From an uncultured candidate division WPS-2 bacterium (GTDB lineage: Bacteria > Vulcanimicrobiota > Vulcanimicrobiia > Vulcanimicrobiales > Vulcanimicrobiaceae), in contig CALEYW010000088.1 of NCBI GenBank assembly GCA_937927945.1, positions 17,472-81,471 on the forward strand: a DNA stretch of 64,000 nt. Reading direction: 5' to 3'. A program made the translations under genes and the position numbers. The notes below the pieces were generated by a model. The model searched no databases and was not told where the DNA came from. It worked only from the letters and a program-made list of their open reading frames with translations. This document shows, piece by piece, positions 35,228 to 43,531 of this stretch. Within the stretch, counting starts at the first letter, position 1, and each line of letters opens with the position of its first letter.

Positions 35228-36493
35228 CTACGGATAGCCGAGCTTGCAGACTTTGTCTTTCTCGGCGATCGACTGCTCGATGGCCTCCGCCGGCTGCATG
35301 TCGATCACGTCGAAGAGGTCGTACTTGTCGCCCGGCGTTCCATTCGGACGTATTTTCGCGATCCACATCGGCCACATCAACTGGTGGTCCTCCTTGCGGT
35401 AGTACGCTGACCCGTTGAAGATCGAGGTGAAGCGGACGTTCTCGATCGCGTGGGCGACCTTGACGGCGTCGAGCGATTTCGCCTCGGCCATCGCCGTCAG
35501 CAGCCGGTCGAGCGTAACGTAGCCGAAGCAGTTCCGCGCGGTCGGCGGCTTGCCGAACCGCTTCGTGCTCTCGGAGACGAAGTCGTGCGCGAGGGTGTTG
35601 CCTTTGCCCAGCGTCAGGTCGCTCTTGTAGTACCATTCGACGCCCCAATAGCCGGCGCGCGAATCGGGCGCCAAGCCGAGCAGCGGCTCAATTTCGACCT
35701 GCGGTCCGCCGACCGGATACTTCTTGAGCAAGCCGAACTGGTTCATCTGCTTGAGGCAGTTCGTGTAGTCGTCACCCTGCACGAGCACGATGACCAGGTC
35801 CGGCTTCGCGGCGTCGATCTTGGTGAGGTACGAGCTGAAATCCGTCGTGCCGAGCGGCGTGAGCTCGTTGCCGACCATCGTTCCGCCGATGCGCGCGAGC
35901 ACGTCCTTGTAGCCGGCCTCGAGGGCATGGCCGAACGCGTAGTCGGGCGTGATGAGGAACCAGCGTTTGCCGAACCGCTTCGCCAGCGAAAAGCCGGTGG
36001 CGTGCGTCTCCATCCACGTGCTGTGACAGGTGCGAAAAACGTTCCAATGGCAGCTCTGGCCGGTCACGGCATCGGTGTGGCCGCCGGAGTCGATGAAGAG
36101 CGTCCCGGCAGCGTTCGCCACGCCGGCGACCGAGAGCGAGACGGCGCTGTTGACCGTCCCGCAGAGGGCCGCGACCTTGTCCTGGTTGATGAGCTTGTGC
36201 GCCTTCTGCGCTCCGACGCCGGGGTCGTTCTGGGTGTCTTCCTTGACGAGCTCGACCTTGCGGCCCATTACGCCGCCGCGCTTGTTCCACGCGTCGAGGG
36301 CCATCTGAAACCCCGCGGTCTCATCCTCGGACGGGCCGGCATAGACGCCGGTGTATTCTTCGATGAGGCCGATCTTGAGTGTATCGGCCGCTTCGCCGAT
36401 ACGAGGTAGGTAGGCGGGAATCCCGAGCGCCGCGGCCGTGCCGGCTCCGGCGAGCGTGACGAACGAGCGACGATTCAGAACGGGACGGATCAT
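35228..36493 (-). CDS. livK: Branched-chain amino acid-type binding protein LivK, Tat-exported
   Basis: Periplasmic-binding protein of 421 residues (Leu/Ile/Val-binding fold). The signal NRRSFVTLAGAGTAAALG has a twin-arginine motif; mature sequence begins near ADTLKIGLIEEYTGVYA, the usual first strand of this fold. PDYAFGHALEAGYKDVL and VLVQGDDYTNCLKQM are typical of the urea/short-chain-amide and amino acid branches, so the ligand is uncertain. GGAGGAG precedes the ATG. It heads the liv operon. Confidence 0.92.
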   Translation of the reverse strand: MIRPVLNRRSFVTLAGAGTAAALGIPAYLPRIGEAADTLKIGLIEEYTGVYAGPSEDETAGFQMALDAWNKRGGVMGRKVELVKEDTQNDPGVGAQKAHKLINQDKVAALCGTVNSAVSLSVAGVANAAGTLFIDSGGHTDAVTGQSCHWNVFRTCHSTWMETHATGFSLAKRFGKRWFLITPDYAFGHALEAGYKDVLARIGGTMVGNELTPLGTTDFSSYLTKIDAAKPDLVIVLVQGDDYTNCLKQMNQFGLLKKYPVGGPQVEIEPLLGLAPDSRAGYWGVEWYYKSDLTLGKGNTLAHDFVSESTKRFGKPPTARNCFGYVTLDRLLTAMAEAKSLDAVKVAHAIENVRFTSIFNGSAYYRKEDHQLMWPMWIAKIRPNGTPGDKYDLFDVIDMQPAEAIEQSIAEKDKVCKLGYP

Positions 36494-36615
36494 GCAGTCT
36501 CCTCCGAGCGTTTCTCTAGCAGCCTATGCCGCTATTTCCGACAAAAGTCGTTTCGTCCCCCGTGCCCGTTCGGGCGTGGGGAGAACCGGACGCAACCGGA
36601 GAATCCTCACCCGTT

Positions 36616-37806
36616 ATGCCATCTACGGTGGTCAATCCCGGACTTGAAGGCGTCGTCGTCGGCGAGACCGTCCTCAGCAACGTCGAAGGGGAGGCCGGGC
36701 GGCTCACCTATCGCGGTTACGACATCCACGATCTCGCCGAGCACGCGATCTTCGAGGAAGTCGCGCACCTGCTCTTGTTCGGGCACCTCCCCACGCAGCA
36801 AGAGCTCGGCGAATTCAACGAACGCCTGGTGGCGCGTCGCAAGGTCCCCTCAGGCCTGATCGAGATCTTGCGCGACGTTCCGCTCGATGCATGGCCGATG
36901 GACGTGCTGCGCACGGGCGTCTCGGCGATCCCGCACTTCATCCCGCACAAACCCGACGGCTCGCACGAAACGAGCGTCGACTCGGCGATCGATCTGATCG
37001 CGAAGTTCCCGACGCTCGTCGCCGCATGGGATCGCCTGCGGCGCGGTCTCGATCCGATCGCTCCCGACCCGAACCTCTCGCACGCGGCGAATTTTCTCTG
37101 GATGAAGGACGGCGAGAAGCCGATCGCCGAGGCCGAAAAAGCGCTCGACATGTACTTCATCCTGCTCACCGACCACTCGTACAACGCGTCGACCTTCTCG
37201 GCGCGCGTCACGGCGTCGACCGGCGCGGACATCTACGGCTCGGTCACCGCGGCCGTCGCGACGCTCGCCGGCGACCTGCACGGCGGCGCGCCGAGCAAGG
37301 TGATGACGATGCTCGAAGAGATCGGCTTGCCGGAGAAAGCCGAGCCGTACGTGCGCGCGCTGCTCGGCCGTGGCGGCAAGATCATGGGCATGGGACATCG
37401 TGAGTACAAGATCCGCGATCCGCGCGCCGCGCAGCTCGAGCGGATGGCGAAGAACCTCACCGAGAAGTCGCACTCGACCTGGTATCTGATCGCGCGCGCG
37501 CTCGAAGACGCCTCCACCAAGGTGCTGCAAGAACTCAAGCCCGGCAAGCGCATCTACGCGAACGTCGAGTTCTACACGGCGCCGACGCTCTCGAGCCTGG
37601 GCATTCCCTCCGATGAGTTCACCTGTCTGTTCGCCTGTGGCCGCATCGTCGGCTGGACGGCGCACGTGCTCGAGCAGGTGGCGCACAACCGGCTGATTCG
37701 CCCGCAGGCGACGTACGTCGGACCCTCGGTGCACGCGTACGAGCCGATCGCGCAACGCGGCGCAGCGAGCAACGGCAGCGCCAAAGGCGCCGCCGCCGCG
37801 GTGTGA
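36616..37806 (+). CDS. Citrate synthase-family enzyme (citrate or 2-methylcitrate synthase)
   Basis: Condenses an acyl-CoA with oxaloacetate. The 396-residue protein begins at the second in-frame ATG (MPSTVVNPGLEGVVVGETVL), where relatives start. LTYRGYDIHDLA, the first catalytic histidine in LHGGAPSKV near residue 221 and the second in GMGHREYKI near 258 are present. The third catalytic position, usually Asp in NVDFY, reads NVEFYTAPTL here. Length and motifs fit the type I short form, which includes 2-methylcitrate synthases; the liv and dehydrogenase genes would make propionyl-CoA a plausible substrate. The stop overlaps hisB. Confidence 0.92.
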   Translation: MPSTVVNPGLEGVVVGETVLSNVEGEAGRLTYRGYDIHDLAEHAIFEEVAHLLLFGHLPTQQELGEFNERLVARRKVPSGLIEILRDVPLDAWPMDVLRTGVSAIPHFIPHKPDGSHETSVDSAIDLIAKFPTLVAAWDRLRRGLDPIAPDPNLSHAANFLWMKDGEKPIAEAEKALDMYFILLTDHSYNASTFSARVTASTGADIYGSVTAAVATLAGDLHGGAPSKVMTMLEEIGLPEKAEPYVRALLGRGGKIMGMGHREYKIRDPRAAQLERMAKNLTEKSHSTWYLIARALEDASTKVLQELKPGKRIYANVEFYTAPTLSSLGIPSDEFTCLFACGRIVGWTAHVLEQVAHNRLIRPQATYVGPSVHAYEPIAQRGAASNGSAKGAAAAV

Positions 37807-38402
37807 TCGCCGAGCGCAGCGCGCGGATAACGCGCGAGACGAAGGAGACGCAGATCGATCTGCGCCTCTCCCTCGACGGCGGTATCATTGCGATCGCGAC
37901 GGGCGTCGACTTCTTCGACCACATGCTGAGTGCCCTCGCCGTGCACGGCGGGCTCGGCCTGGAACTGACCGCGCGCGGCGACGGGATGGACCATCATCAC
38001 GTCGTCGAGGACGTCGGGATCGCGCTGGGTCGCTCGATCGACGAAGCGCTCGGCGACAAACGCGGGATCGCGCGCTTCGGCTCGATCGCGGTTCCGCTAG
38101 ACGACGCGCTGGTGCAGTGCGCCGTCGATCTGAGCGGCCGTCCCTACCTCAATTACGACGTACCGCTCTCGGTCGATCGCCTCGGCGCGCTCCCGACCGA
38201 ACTGGTCGGGCACTTTTTCCGCAGCGTCGTCGACCACGGCAAGTTCAACCTGCACCTGCTGCGCTGGGCCGGGACCAACAACCACCATCTGTGCGAGGCG
38301 GCGTTCAAGTCGTTCGCACGCGCGTTCGCGCAGGCGAAGGCGCGCACGGACTCCACCGCCATACCGTCGACCAAGGGTTCGCTGACCGAACGCGCCGACT
38401 AG
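37803..38402 (+). CDS. hisB: Imidazoleglycerol-phosphate dehydratase HisB
   Basis: Manganese enzyme of histidine synthesis, 199 residues, single-function form. The two metal-binding motifs are DHHHVVEDVGIALG and NHHLCEAAFKSFARA, and GVDFFDHMLSALAVHGG lies near the start. The GTG start overlaps the citrate synthase stop (GTGA). The other histidine genes in the window, hisH and hisA, are 16 kb away, so the pathway is split. Confidence 0.96.
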   Translation: MIAERSARITRETKETQIDLRLSLDGGIIAIATGVDFFDHMLSALAVHGGLGLELTARGDGMDHHHVVEDVGIALGRSIDEALGDKRGIARFGSIAVPLDDALVQCAVDLSGRPYLNYDVPLSVDRLGALPTELVGHFFRSVVDHGKFNLHLLRWAGTNNHHLCEAAFKSFARAFAQAKARTDSTAIPSTKGSLTERAD

Positions 38403-38542
38403 CGAACAAGCTCGCTCGTTCCATAGCGCGTCCCAGCAAAGTAGATTAGGACTAGCGTGTCGGTCTGTTCGCGCCCTTGCGGTAGCGTTCGTCGTGCATG
38501 CATACTGAAAGTCCGCCGTCTGGCCGTCCCGGGCCACGGCCG

Positions 38543-38581
38543 GCGCCCGCTAGGCTCCTCGCCCTAGGGCTGCGCGGGCGC
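38543..38581 (+). promoter_or_regulatory. Structured leader upstream of the secretin gene
   Basis: In the 239 bases between hisB and the secretin gene, GCGCCCGC (38543-38550) pairs perfectly with GCGGGCGC (38574-38581). Between them lies the palindrome GCCCTAGGGC (38561-38570). A second hairpin, GGCCGT/ACGGCC (38522-38540), lies just upstream. No T-run follows. It could end hisB transcription or be a folded leader of the secretin mRNA. No known riboswitch class was recognised. Confidence 0.35.
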
Positions 38582-38641
38582 GTCGCCGAGGCGTCCGTTG
38601 CTCGCTTATTCCCGCGAGTCAATCCCGATGGGGGCCGCCGC

Positions 38642-40210
38642 ATGCGTTTGACGTGGAATAGCTGTCGCCGCCGGTTCGTTCTCGCCTGCACTTGCCTGAT
38701 CGTCGTGATCAGCGGGACGCGGGTGTTCGCGCAGGGCGGGACGATGACGGCTGTTCGCGTTAACGCGACGCCGGGCGGCGGAGCGCAGCTCATCTTGACG
38801 TTCTCCTCCGGCGGAGTTCCCCAGTTTCAGCTCTTCGGCGATGACACGCCGAATGTGTCCGTGCTCCTCGTCGGTGCCAATCGCGTGCAGAAGAACCCAG
38901 CGATCATCGCGCCGGTCGGACCGATCGTGTCGGGTCAAATCGTGTCGCTCGGCGACTCTCTGAGCGTCCAACTAACCTTGAAGGCTGCGGCGAAGGTGCG
39001 CGTGGCGCCGGGAAGCGGACAGGTTCTCGTCATCGCGATCGCGCCGCCGACAACGGTCGACCAGGCCGCACCAACCTTGCCGTACCCGACTCCCGTGTCG
39101 ACCGCCTTGCCGATGGCCGGCCCAGGTGCCGTCCGTGCCATCATTCGGTTGAAGTACGCCGATCTGAGCGAGGTCGTCGGACTGTTGGTTGCGGGTGCGA
39201 CGATCGCGCCGAACGACAACTTTCAGCCTCAGCCGTCGGCGGGAAACTTCGGCGCGCCCTCGTCGCTCGGCGGCGGCACCGTGGGCGGCGTTCCGTCATT
39301 CAACACCGGCGCGAACTACAGCCCCTCGCTTGCGTACGGTCAGACGCAGAACACGACCAGCATCTCTCAACGCGTCAACGAGAACGTCGCGATCGACCGG
39401 CGTCTCAACGCGATCGTCCTCACCGGACCGCCCGACCTCGTGGCGAGCTATCGCGCCTTCATCGACGAGGTCGACGTTCCGCTCGGGAGCGTCATGCTCG
39501 AGACGCAGATCGTCGAGCTGACGGACACCGCCGCGCGGGACCTCGGAATCGACTATACCAATGCCGGGGGGCAAGTTGCCGCCGGAACACTCGGGACCAA
39601 GAGCCTTTCCAGCGCGCAAGCGGCGGGCTCGCTCCAGGCCGCGGTGTTTGCCACGGTGCAGCGAGGGAACGGGCGGATCATCGCTCAGCCGCGCATCGTC
39701 GCGCTCGACAATACGTCAGCTTCGATCGTTACCGGCTCGGCGCTCCCGATCGTGACCTCGATCGCGGTCTCAGGAGTCAACGCGGTCCAGCAGCAGGTGC
39801 AGTACGTCAACGTCGGCGTGAACCTCCAGATCCAACCGCGTATCTCGTCGGACGGCTACGTCACGGCGCACGTGTTCTCGGAGGTCTCCAGCGTTACCGG
39901 ATACTCGCAAACGTACCCGCAGATCAGCCAGCGTCAGGCACAGACATCCGCGATCGTCAAGGACGGCGACTCGTTCGTCATCGGCGGCCTGCTGGAGAAG
40001 ACAGAGATCAACTCACTCTCCAAGATCCCCGGGATCGGCGACCTTCCCTTGATCGGCGGGCTCTTTCGCGTCCGGCACAATTCGCTGCAGACGATCAATC
40101 TTTACATCATCGTCACGCCGCACATCATTCCGGCGCTCGGCGGGAACGCGGCTGCAACGCCCGCGCCGTCGCCGACGCTCCAGCCGCCGCCGCAGGGCCA
40201 GCGACGTTGA
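38642..40210 (+). CDS. Secretin-family outer-membrane channel protein (PilQ/GspD type)
   Basis: A 522-residue exported protein. The signal peptide is FVLACTCLIVVISGTRVFAQ. An N-terminal region of AMIN-like strands is followed by an N1-type domain (IIRLKYADLSEVVGLL, RLNAIVLTGPPDLVASYRAFIDEVD) and the secretin domain from about residue 283, with QYVNVGVNLQIQPRIS, FVIGGLLEKTE and KIPGIGDLPLIGGLFR before the final IVTPHII. The last motifs are diagnostic. No pilM/N/O/P, ATPase or pseudopilin gene is next to it, so what it exports is unknown. Confidence 0.9.
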   Translation: MRLTWNSCRRRFVLACTCLIVVISGTRVFAQGGTMTAVRVNATPGGGAQLILTFSSGGVPQFQLFGDDTPNVSVLLVGANRVQKNPAIIAPVGPIVSGQIVSLGDSLSVQLTLKAAAKVRVAPGSGQVLVIAIAPPTTVDQAAPTLPYPTPVSTALPMAGPGAVRAIIRLKYADLSEVVGLLVAGATIAPNDNFQPQPSAGNFGAPSSLGGGTVGGVPSFNTGANYSPSLAYGQTQNTTSISQRVNENVAIDRRLNAIVLTGPPDLVASYRAFIDEVDVPLGSVMLETQIVELTDTAARDLGIDYTNAGGQVAAGTLGTKSLSSAQAAGSLQAAVFATVQRGNGRIIAQPRIVALDNTSASIVTGSALPIVTSIAVSGVNAVQQQVQYVNVGVNLQIQPRISSDGYVTAHVFSEVSSVTGYSQTYPQISQRQAQTSAIVKDGDSFVIGGLLEKTEINSLSKIPGIGDLPLIGGLFRVRHNSLQTINLYIIVTPHIIPALGGNAAATPAPSPTLQPPPQGQRR

Positions 40211-40353
40211 GCTGAATTGCATCGACGTAGCATCGCGCTTGGTAGAACTCCGGGCGATACGGCGGTTGCGAACTTGCAGTCGAACGTACTATGACGCACG
40301 GCACGTCTTGTATTCAGCGCAACAGAGCAGTAGTATGTAGCCCGGTCAGTGAC

Positions 40354-40397
40354 GCGCCTCCCATTGTGGCGCGGCGCAGTCGCGACCTTGGGAGGGC
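40354..40397 (+). promoter_or_regulatory. Leader that could hide the ribosome-binding site of the NHL gene
   Basis: CCTCCC at 40357-40362 is the exact complement of GGGAGG at 40390-40395, the ribosome-binding site of the next gene. The same left segment could instead pair as GCGCC (40354-40358) with GGCGC (40368-40372). The two foldings exclude each other, which is the pattern of a translation switch. In GC-rich DNA such pairs also arise by chance. Confidence 0.25.
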
Positions 40398-40400
40398 AGA

Positions 40401-41597
40401 ATGCCCAAAGGACGAGTATTCGCACGCTGTCTCGCAGCGTCCGTATTGGCGGGCGCCGCATCGTTTGCGCTCATCACCTCCGGCATGCGGCCGATCGCGA
40501 TGGCGCAGCAGGCTCAGGCACTCTTACCCGTACCTGACTCGTCGGGTCCGATCCGCTTTGCAGTGGACCCGTCATGGCCGCGGGAACTGCCGAACTTCTG
40601 GATCCTCGCACAAGTCGGCGGAATGTACGTCGACGGTAGCAACCACATTTGGGTGTTGCAGCGCCCGGGAACGAACACGGCCGACGAGGTCTGGGCGACG
40701 ACGCACACCGCGATCTGCTGCTTCCCCGCACCGCCGGTTCTCGAGTTCGACATCAACGGGAACTTGCTCCAGGCTTGGGGCGGCCCCGGCAGTGCCCCGA
40801 ACTGGCCGCTCAGCGAACATGGGATCTTCGTCGACTCCAAAGGCTTCGTCTGGATCGGCGGAAACGGGGCGACGGATCGGATGATCCTCAAGTTCCGTCA
40901 AAACGGCAGCTTCGTGATGCAGATCGGTACCCCGGGTGCTGTCGACTCGAATCTCGACACCGTGAATCTGGGGAAGCCGGCCGACATTTACGTCGACTAC
41001 TCCGTGAACACGCCGAACGGTGAGGTCTTCGTCGCCGACGGCTACGGAAACAACCGGATCGCCGTCTTCGATGCGACGACCGGCAAGTTCATCACTGCCT
41101 GGGGCGCTTACGGCACGCCGTATACGGCGCTGCCGGCACAAATCGTGACGCCTCCGTACGTGAACTTTCCCGTGCCGCAACCACCGTCGAAAAACTTCGG
41201 CAACCCGGTGCATTGCATCACAGGCTCACGCGGCGCGAGCGCCCTGCTCTACGTGTGCGACCGCGTGAACGATCGCTACCAGGTCTTCACAAAGACCGGA
41301 ACGTTCAAAGGCGAGTTCTTCTATGCCACCACCACCGGCGGCCCCGGATCCGTATGGGATCTCCGGTTCTGGCCGCGCGGAACGACCAAGTATCTGATCC
41401 AAGACGACGGCACCAATCAGGTGCTTCGCGTAACCAATCCGGTGAACGGCGCGGTCGTCTCGCAGCTCGGGCACAACGGCCGGAACGCCGGCTTCTTCCA
41501 CTGGGTCCACAAGTTCGGCGTCGATTCAGCCGGCGATCTCTATACGGGCGAGGTCGATACCGGGAAGCGGCTTCAGCGGCTAGTGCCGGTTCACTAG
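40401..41597 (+). CDS. Exported NHL-repeat beta-propeller protein
   Basis: A 398-residue protein with a signal peptide (ARCLAASVLAGAASFALI). Repeated units such as GGMYVDGSNHIWVLQRPG, HGIFVDSKGFVWIGGNG, GEVFVADGYGNNRIAVFD and KFGVDSAGDLYTGEV are NHL repeats, as in peptidyl-hydroxyglycine lyases and related propellers. Two cysteines next to each other in TAICCFPAP are unusual. The ATG is preceded by GGGAGGG. The role is unknown; binding of a sugar or peptide at the cell surface would fit. Confidence 0.82.
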   Translation: MPKGRVFARCLAASVLAGAASFALITSGMRPIAMAQQAQALLPVPDSSGPIRFAVDPSWPRELPNFWILAQVGGMYVDGSNHIWVLQRPGTNTADEVWATTHTAICCFPAPPVLEFDINGNLLQAWGGPGSAPNWPLSEHGIFVDSKGFVWIGGNGATDRMILKFRQNGSFVMQIGTPGAVDSNLDTVNLGKPADIYVDYSVNTPNGEVFVADGYGNNRIAVFDATTGKFITAWGAYGTPYTALPAQIVTPPYVNFPVPQPPSKNFGNPVHCITGSRGASALLYVCDRVNDRYQVFTKTGTFKGEFFYATTTGGPGSVWDLRFWPRGTTKYLIQDDGTNQVLRVTNPVNGAVVSQLGHNGRNAGFFHWVHKFGVDSAGDLYTGEVDTGKRLQRLVPVH

Positions 41598-41607
41598 ACC
41601 GCAATCG

Positions 41608-41642
41608 CCTCGAAGCCGGCCGTCCGCGGCTCGGCTTCGAGG
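41608..41642 (+). terminator. Ten-base-pair hairpin after the NHL gene
   Basis: CCTCGAAGCC (41608-41617) pairs perfectly with GGCTTCGAGG (41633-41642), eleven bases after the stop codon. No T-run follows; the next gene's ribosome-binding site GGGAGGTGA begins five bases later. It may be a T-less terminator or an element that isolates the next gene's leader. Confidence 0.4.
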
Positions 41643-41661
41643 TCCTGGGAGGTGAAAGTCC

Positions 41662-42186
41662 GTGCCTCTACGCTCGTTGAACGCCGTCGCGCGTCTTGTC
41701 GTAGCGGCGATCGTCGCGACCACGGCCGTCGCCCTTGCGGACGACGCGCCTCCGGATGCTTCGTACGAGCAGGCGCTGCGCATCGTCCACTTTCCGCATC
41801 AGCAAGGAGCGCCTGTCCGGATCGGCTACGGATACGTCGCGCTGTTCACGCGCACGAAAGGTCCGCACGACGCCGAGATGGCTTCGTGCCTTCGGTTCTT
41901 CAACGTCGGGTCGCAAGCGACGGCTGGGATCAGCTTCCGACGCACCTACTACGACGCGCACCACCGCCTCCTCGGCATCGACACCGTGCAGGACGGCGCG
42001 ACGCGCGCGCCAGACCCCTCCGATATGAACGCATCGGGATCGATGGCCGGATACTGGCGCTGCTGGAAAAGCGACAATCGCTACGGAGGGCGTGTCGTCA
42101 GCGTCGACATCGTACCGACCTGGGTGAAACTCACGTCGGGAAAGGTCTGGGCGGAAAGCGGAAACGTAGGCCAGGCCGGCGGCTGA
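41662..42186 (+). CDS. Small exported protein of unknown function
   Basis: A 174-residue protein with a signal peptide (RLVVAAIVATTAVALADD). The mature part is soluble, with GYGYVALFTRTKGPHDAEMASCLRFFNVGS, a beta-rich TAGISFRRTYYDAHHRLLG and two cysteines (SCLRF and RCWKS) that may form a disulfide. No family is recognised. GGGAGGTGA about seven bases upstream supports the GTG start. It is convergent with the TolC-like gene, 19 bases away. Confidence 0.75.
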   Translation: MPLRSLNAVARLVVAAIVATTAVALADDAPPDASYEQALRIVHFPHQQGAPVRIGYGYVALFTRTKGPHDAEMASCLRFFNVGSQATAGISFRRTYYDAHHRLLGIDTVQDGATRAPDPSDMNASGSMAGYWRCWKSDNRYGGRVVSVDIVPTWVKLTSGKVWAESGNVGQAGG

Positions 42187-42205
42187 GAGGGAAAGCGTGA
42201 AAGTC

Positions 42206-43531
42206 CTACCGCCGCCCCGAAGAAGAAGATTCATGCTTGGCCGCGACGCCGCTGCACACGCCGGGCGCGACCTGGAGCAGTTGAATTTCGGCCAGTAGGA
42301 CCTGGCTTCGCGCGAGGGCCGTCGTCTTTTGCGTTACGTACGCTTCCGCGCTCTTGACTTCCAATTCGGTGAATCCCGTCCCACCGGTCGACGCGATCGT
42401 GGCGAAACGGACGCGCGCCTCGCGGAGATCTTCACGTTTCGCCTCCTCGTCCTTCGCGGCTTGCCTCAACTGAGCGCGAGCGTTCGCAAGCTCGTCGATG
42501 GCTTGCTCGACCAAAGCGCGCAGTTCGTACCGGCGCTGATCTCGCTGCAGCCGATATCCGTCGAGCCGCGCTTCCAAGGCGCGCCGGAACGCGTGCTCCT
42601 CCGCTCCGGCGTGCACGGGGAACGACAGAGCGATTCCGGCCGTGACGTCGTAGCCGGATCCGCGCGGCGTAATGTCCGCGAGCTGTGCCGCGCCGAGTTG
42701 CGCGGCCGCCGCGATGCTCGAGTGCCGAACGTCGCGTAGGAAGAATTTGGTCTGCTCGATCCCGGCATCGAGCTTTGCGATCGTCCCGTCGGCGGCGACC
42801 GCCACGGCCCGCGCGTCGTCACGGCTCGGAATGCAAGACGGCGTGAAAACGGGATCGAGCGGATGAAACGCGCCGATCTCCCGCCCGAGGACGCCCTCGA
42901 GCTGCGCTAGCGCCTGACGCCGCGACGACCGGAACGTATTGACGTCGGTCTTCGCCCCCGCCGTCGTGTCGAGAAAGTCGAGGAACTTCCCCTGCGTCCA
43001 GAAGCCGCTCGTGCGGAGCGAGCGGGCCGCGGGAAGCTGCCGCTGCACCACAGCGAGGTAGTCGCCCGCGATCGCGCCTTCACGATCGTACTGCCAATAC
43101 GCAACGAAGTCGCGGCGCAACGTCGCGAGGGCCGCGCGCTCGGCGACGACATACTCGATGCGCGCGATCTCGCTCTCGATCCGCGCCGTCTCGATCGCCT
43201 TTTGCTGTGCGGTGCGCGTGCCGAACAGCGGCAGGCGCAGACCTTCGCGCTGGAGATACCGAAGCGACTGGAAATTGGACGACCGCGTCACGATATCAGA
43301 TCGGGGACCGACACCGTTCTCGAAGAAGTATTCGAGACCGGCCTTCGCCCGCGCCTCGACGATGCGTTGGTCGGTCTCGTCGACGCGGCGCAACGCCGCC
43401 CGCAACGAGTACGCGAGCGGGAGTTGCTGCTCGAGGGCCGTCATGGTGATCGTCGGTTCCTGCGAGCGTGCCGGCGCGCCCGAAGCGGCAAGGCTCGCGG
43501 CAACCAGGAGGACACCGGCGACCCGTTTCAA
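42206..43531 (-). CDS. TolC-like outer-membrane efflux/export protein
   Basis: A 441-residue protein of the outer-membrane factor type. The TTG start overlaps the stop of the gene before it (TTGA) and gives a signal peptide, KRVAGVLLVAASLAASG. The body is mostly long helices with heptad-like patterns, as in the TolC tunnel: RVDETDQRIVEARAKAGLEYF, AQQKAIETARIESEIARIEYVVAERAALATLRRD and ALVEQAIDELANARAQLRQAAKDEEAKREDLREA. With the HlyD-like gene at 45183 it could form a periplasm-spanning export route. It is third in a minus-strand operon headed by the sulfotransferase. Confidence 0.85.
   Translation of the reverse strand: MKRVAGVLLVAASLAASGAPARSQEPTITMTALEQQLPLAYSLRAALRRVDETDQRIVEARAKAGLEYFFENGVGPRSDIVTRSSNFQSLRYLQREGLRLPLFGTRTAQQKAIETARIESEIARIEYVVAERAALATLRRDFVAYWQYDREGAIAGDYLAVVQRQLPAARSLRTSGFWTQGKFLDFLDTTAGAKTDVNTFRSSRRQALAQLEGVLGREIGAFHPLDPVFTPSCIPSRDDARAVAVAADGTIAKLDAGIEQTKFFLRDVRHSSIAAAAQLGAAQLADITPRGSGYDVTAGIALSFPVHAGAEEHAFRRALEARLDGYRLQRDQRRYELRALVEQAIDELANARAQLRQAAKDEEAKREDLREARVRFATIASTGGTGFTELEVKSAEAYVTQKTTALARSQVLLAEIQLLQVAPGVCSGVAAKHESSSSGRR

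Noticed and set aside
38642..40210. Secretin as part of a type II or type IV pilus operon
   Set aside because: No ATPase, inner-membrane platform or pilin gene lies next to it, so I describe it as an orphan.
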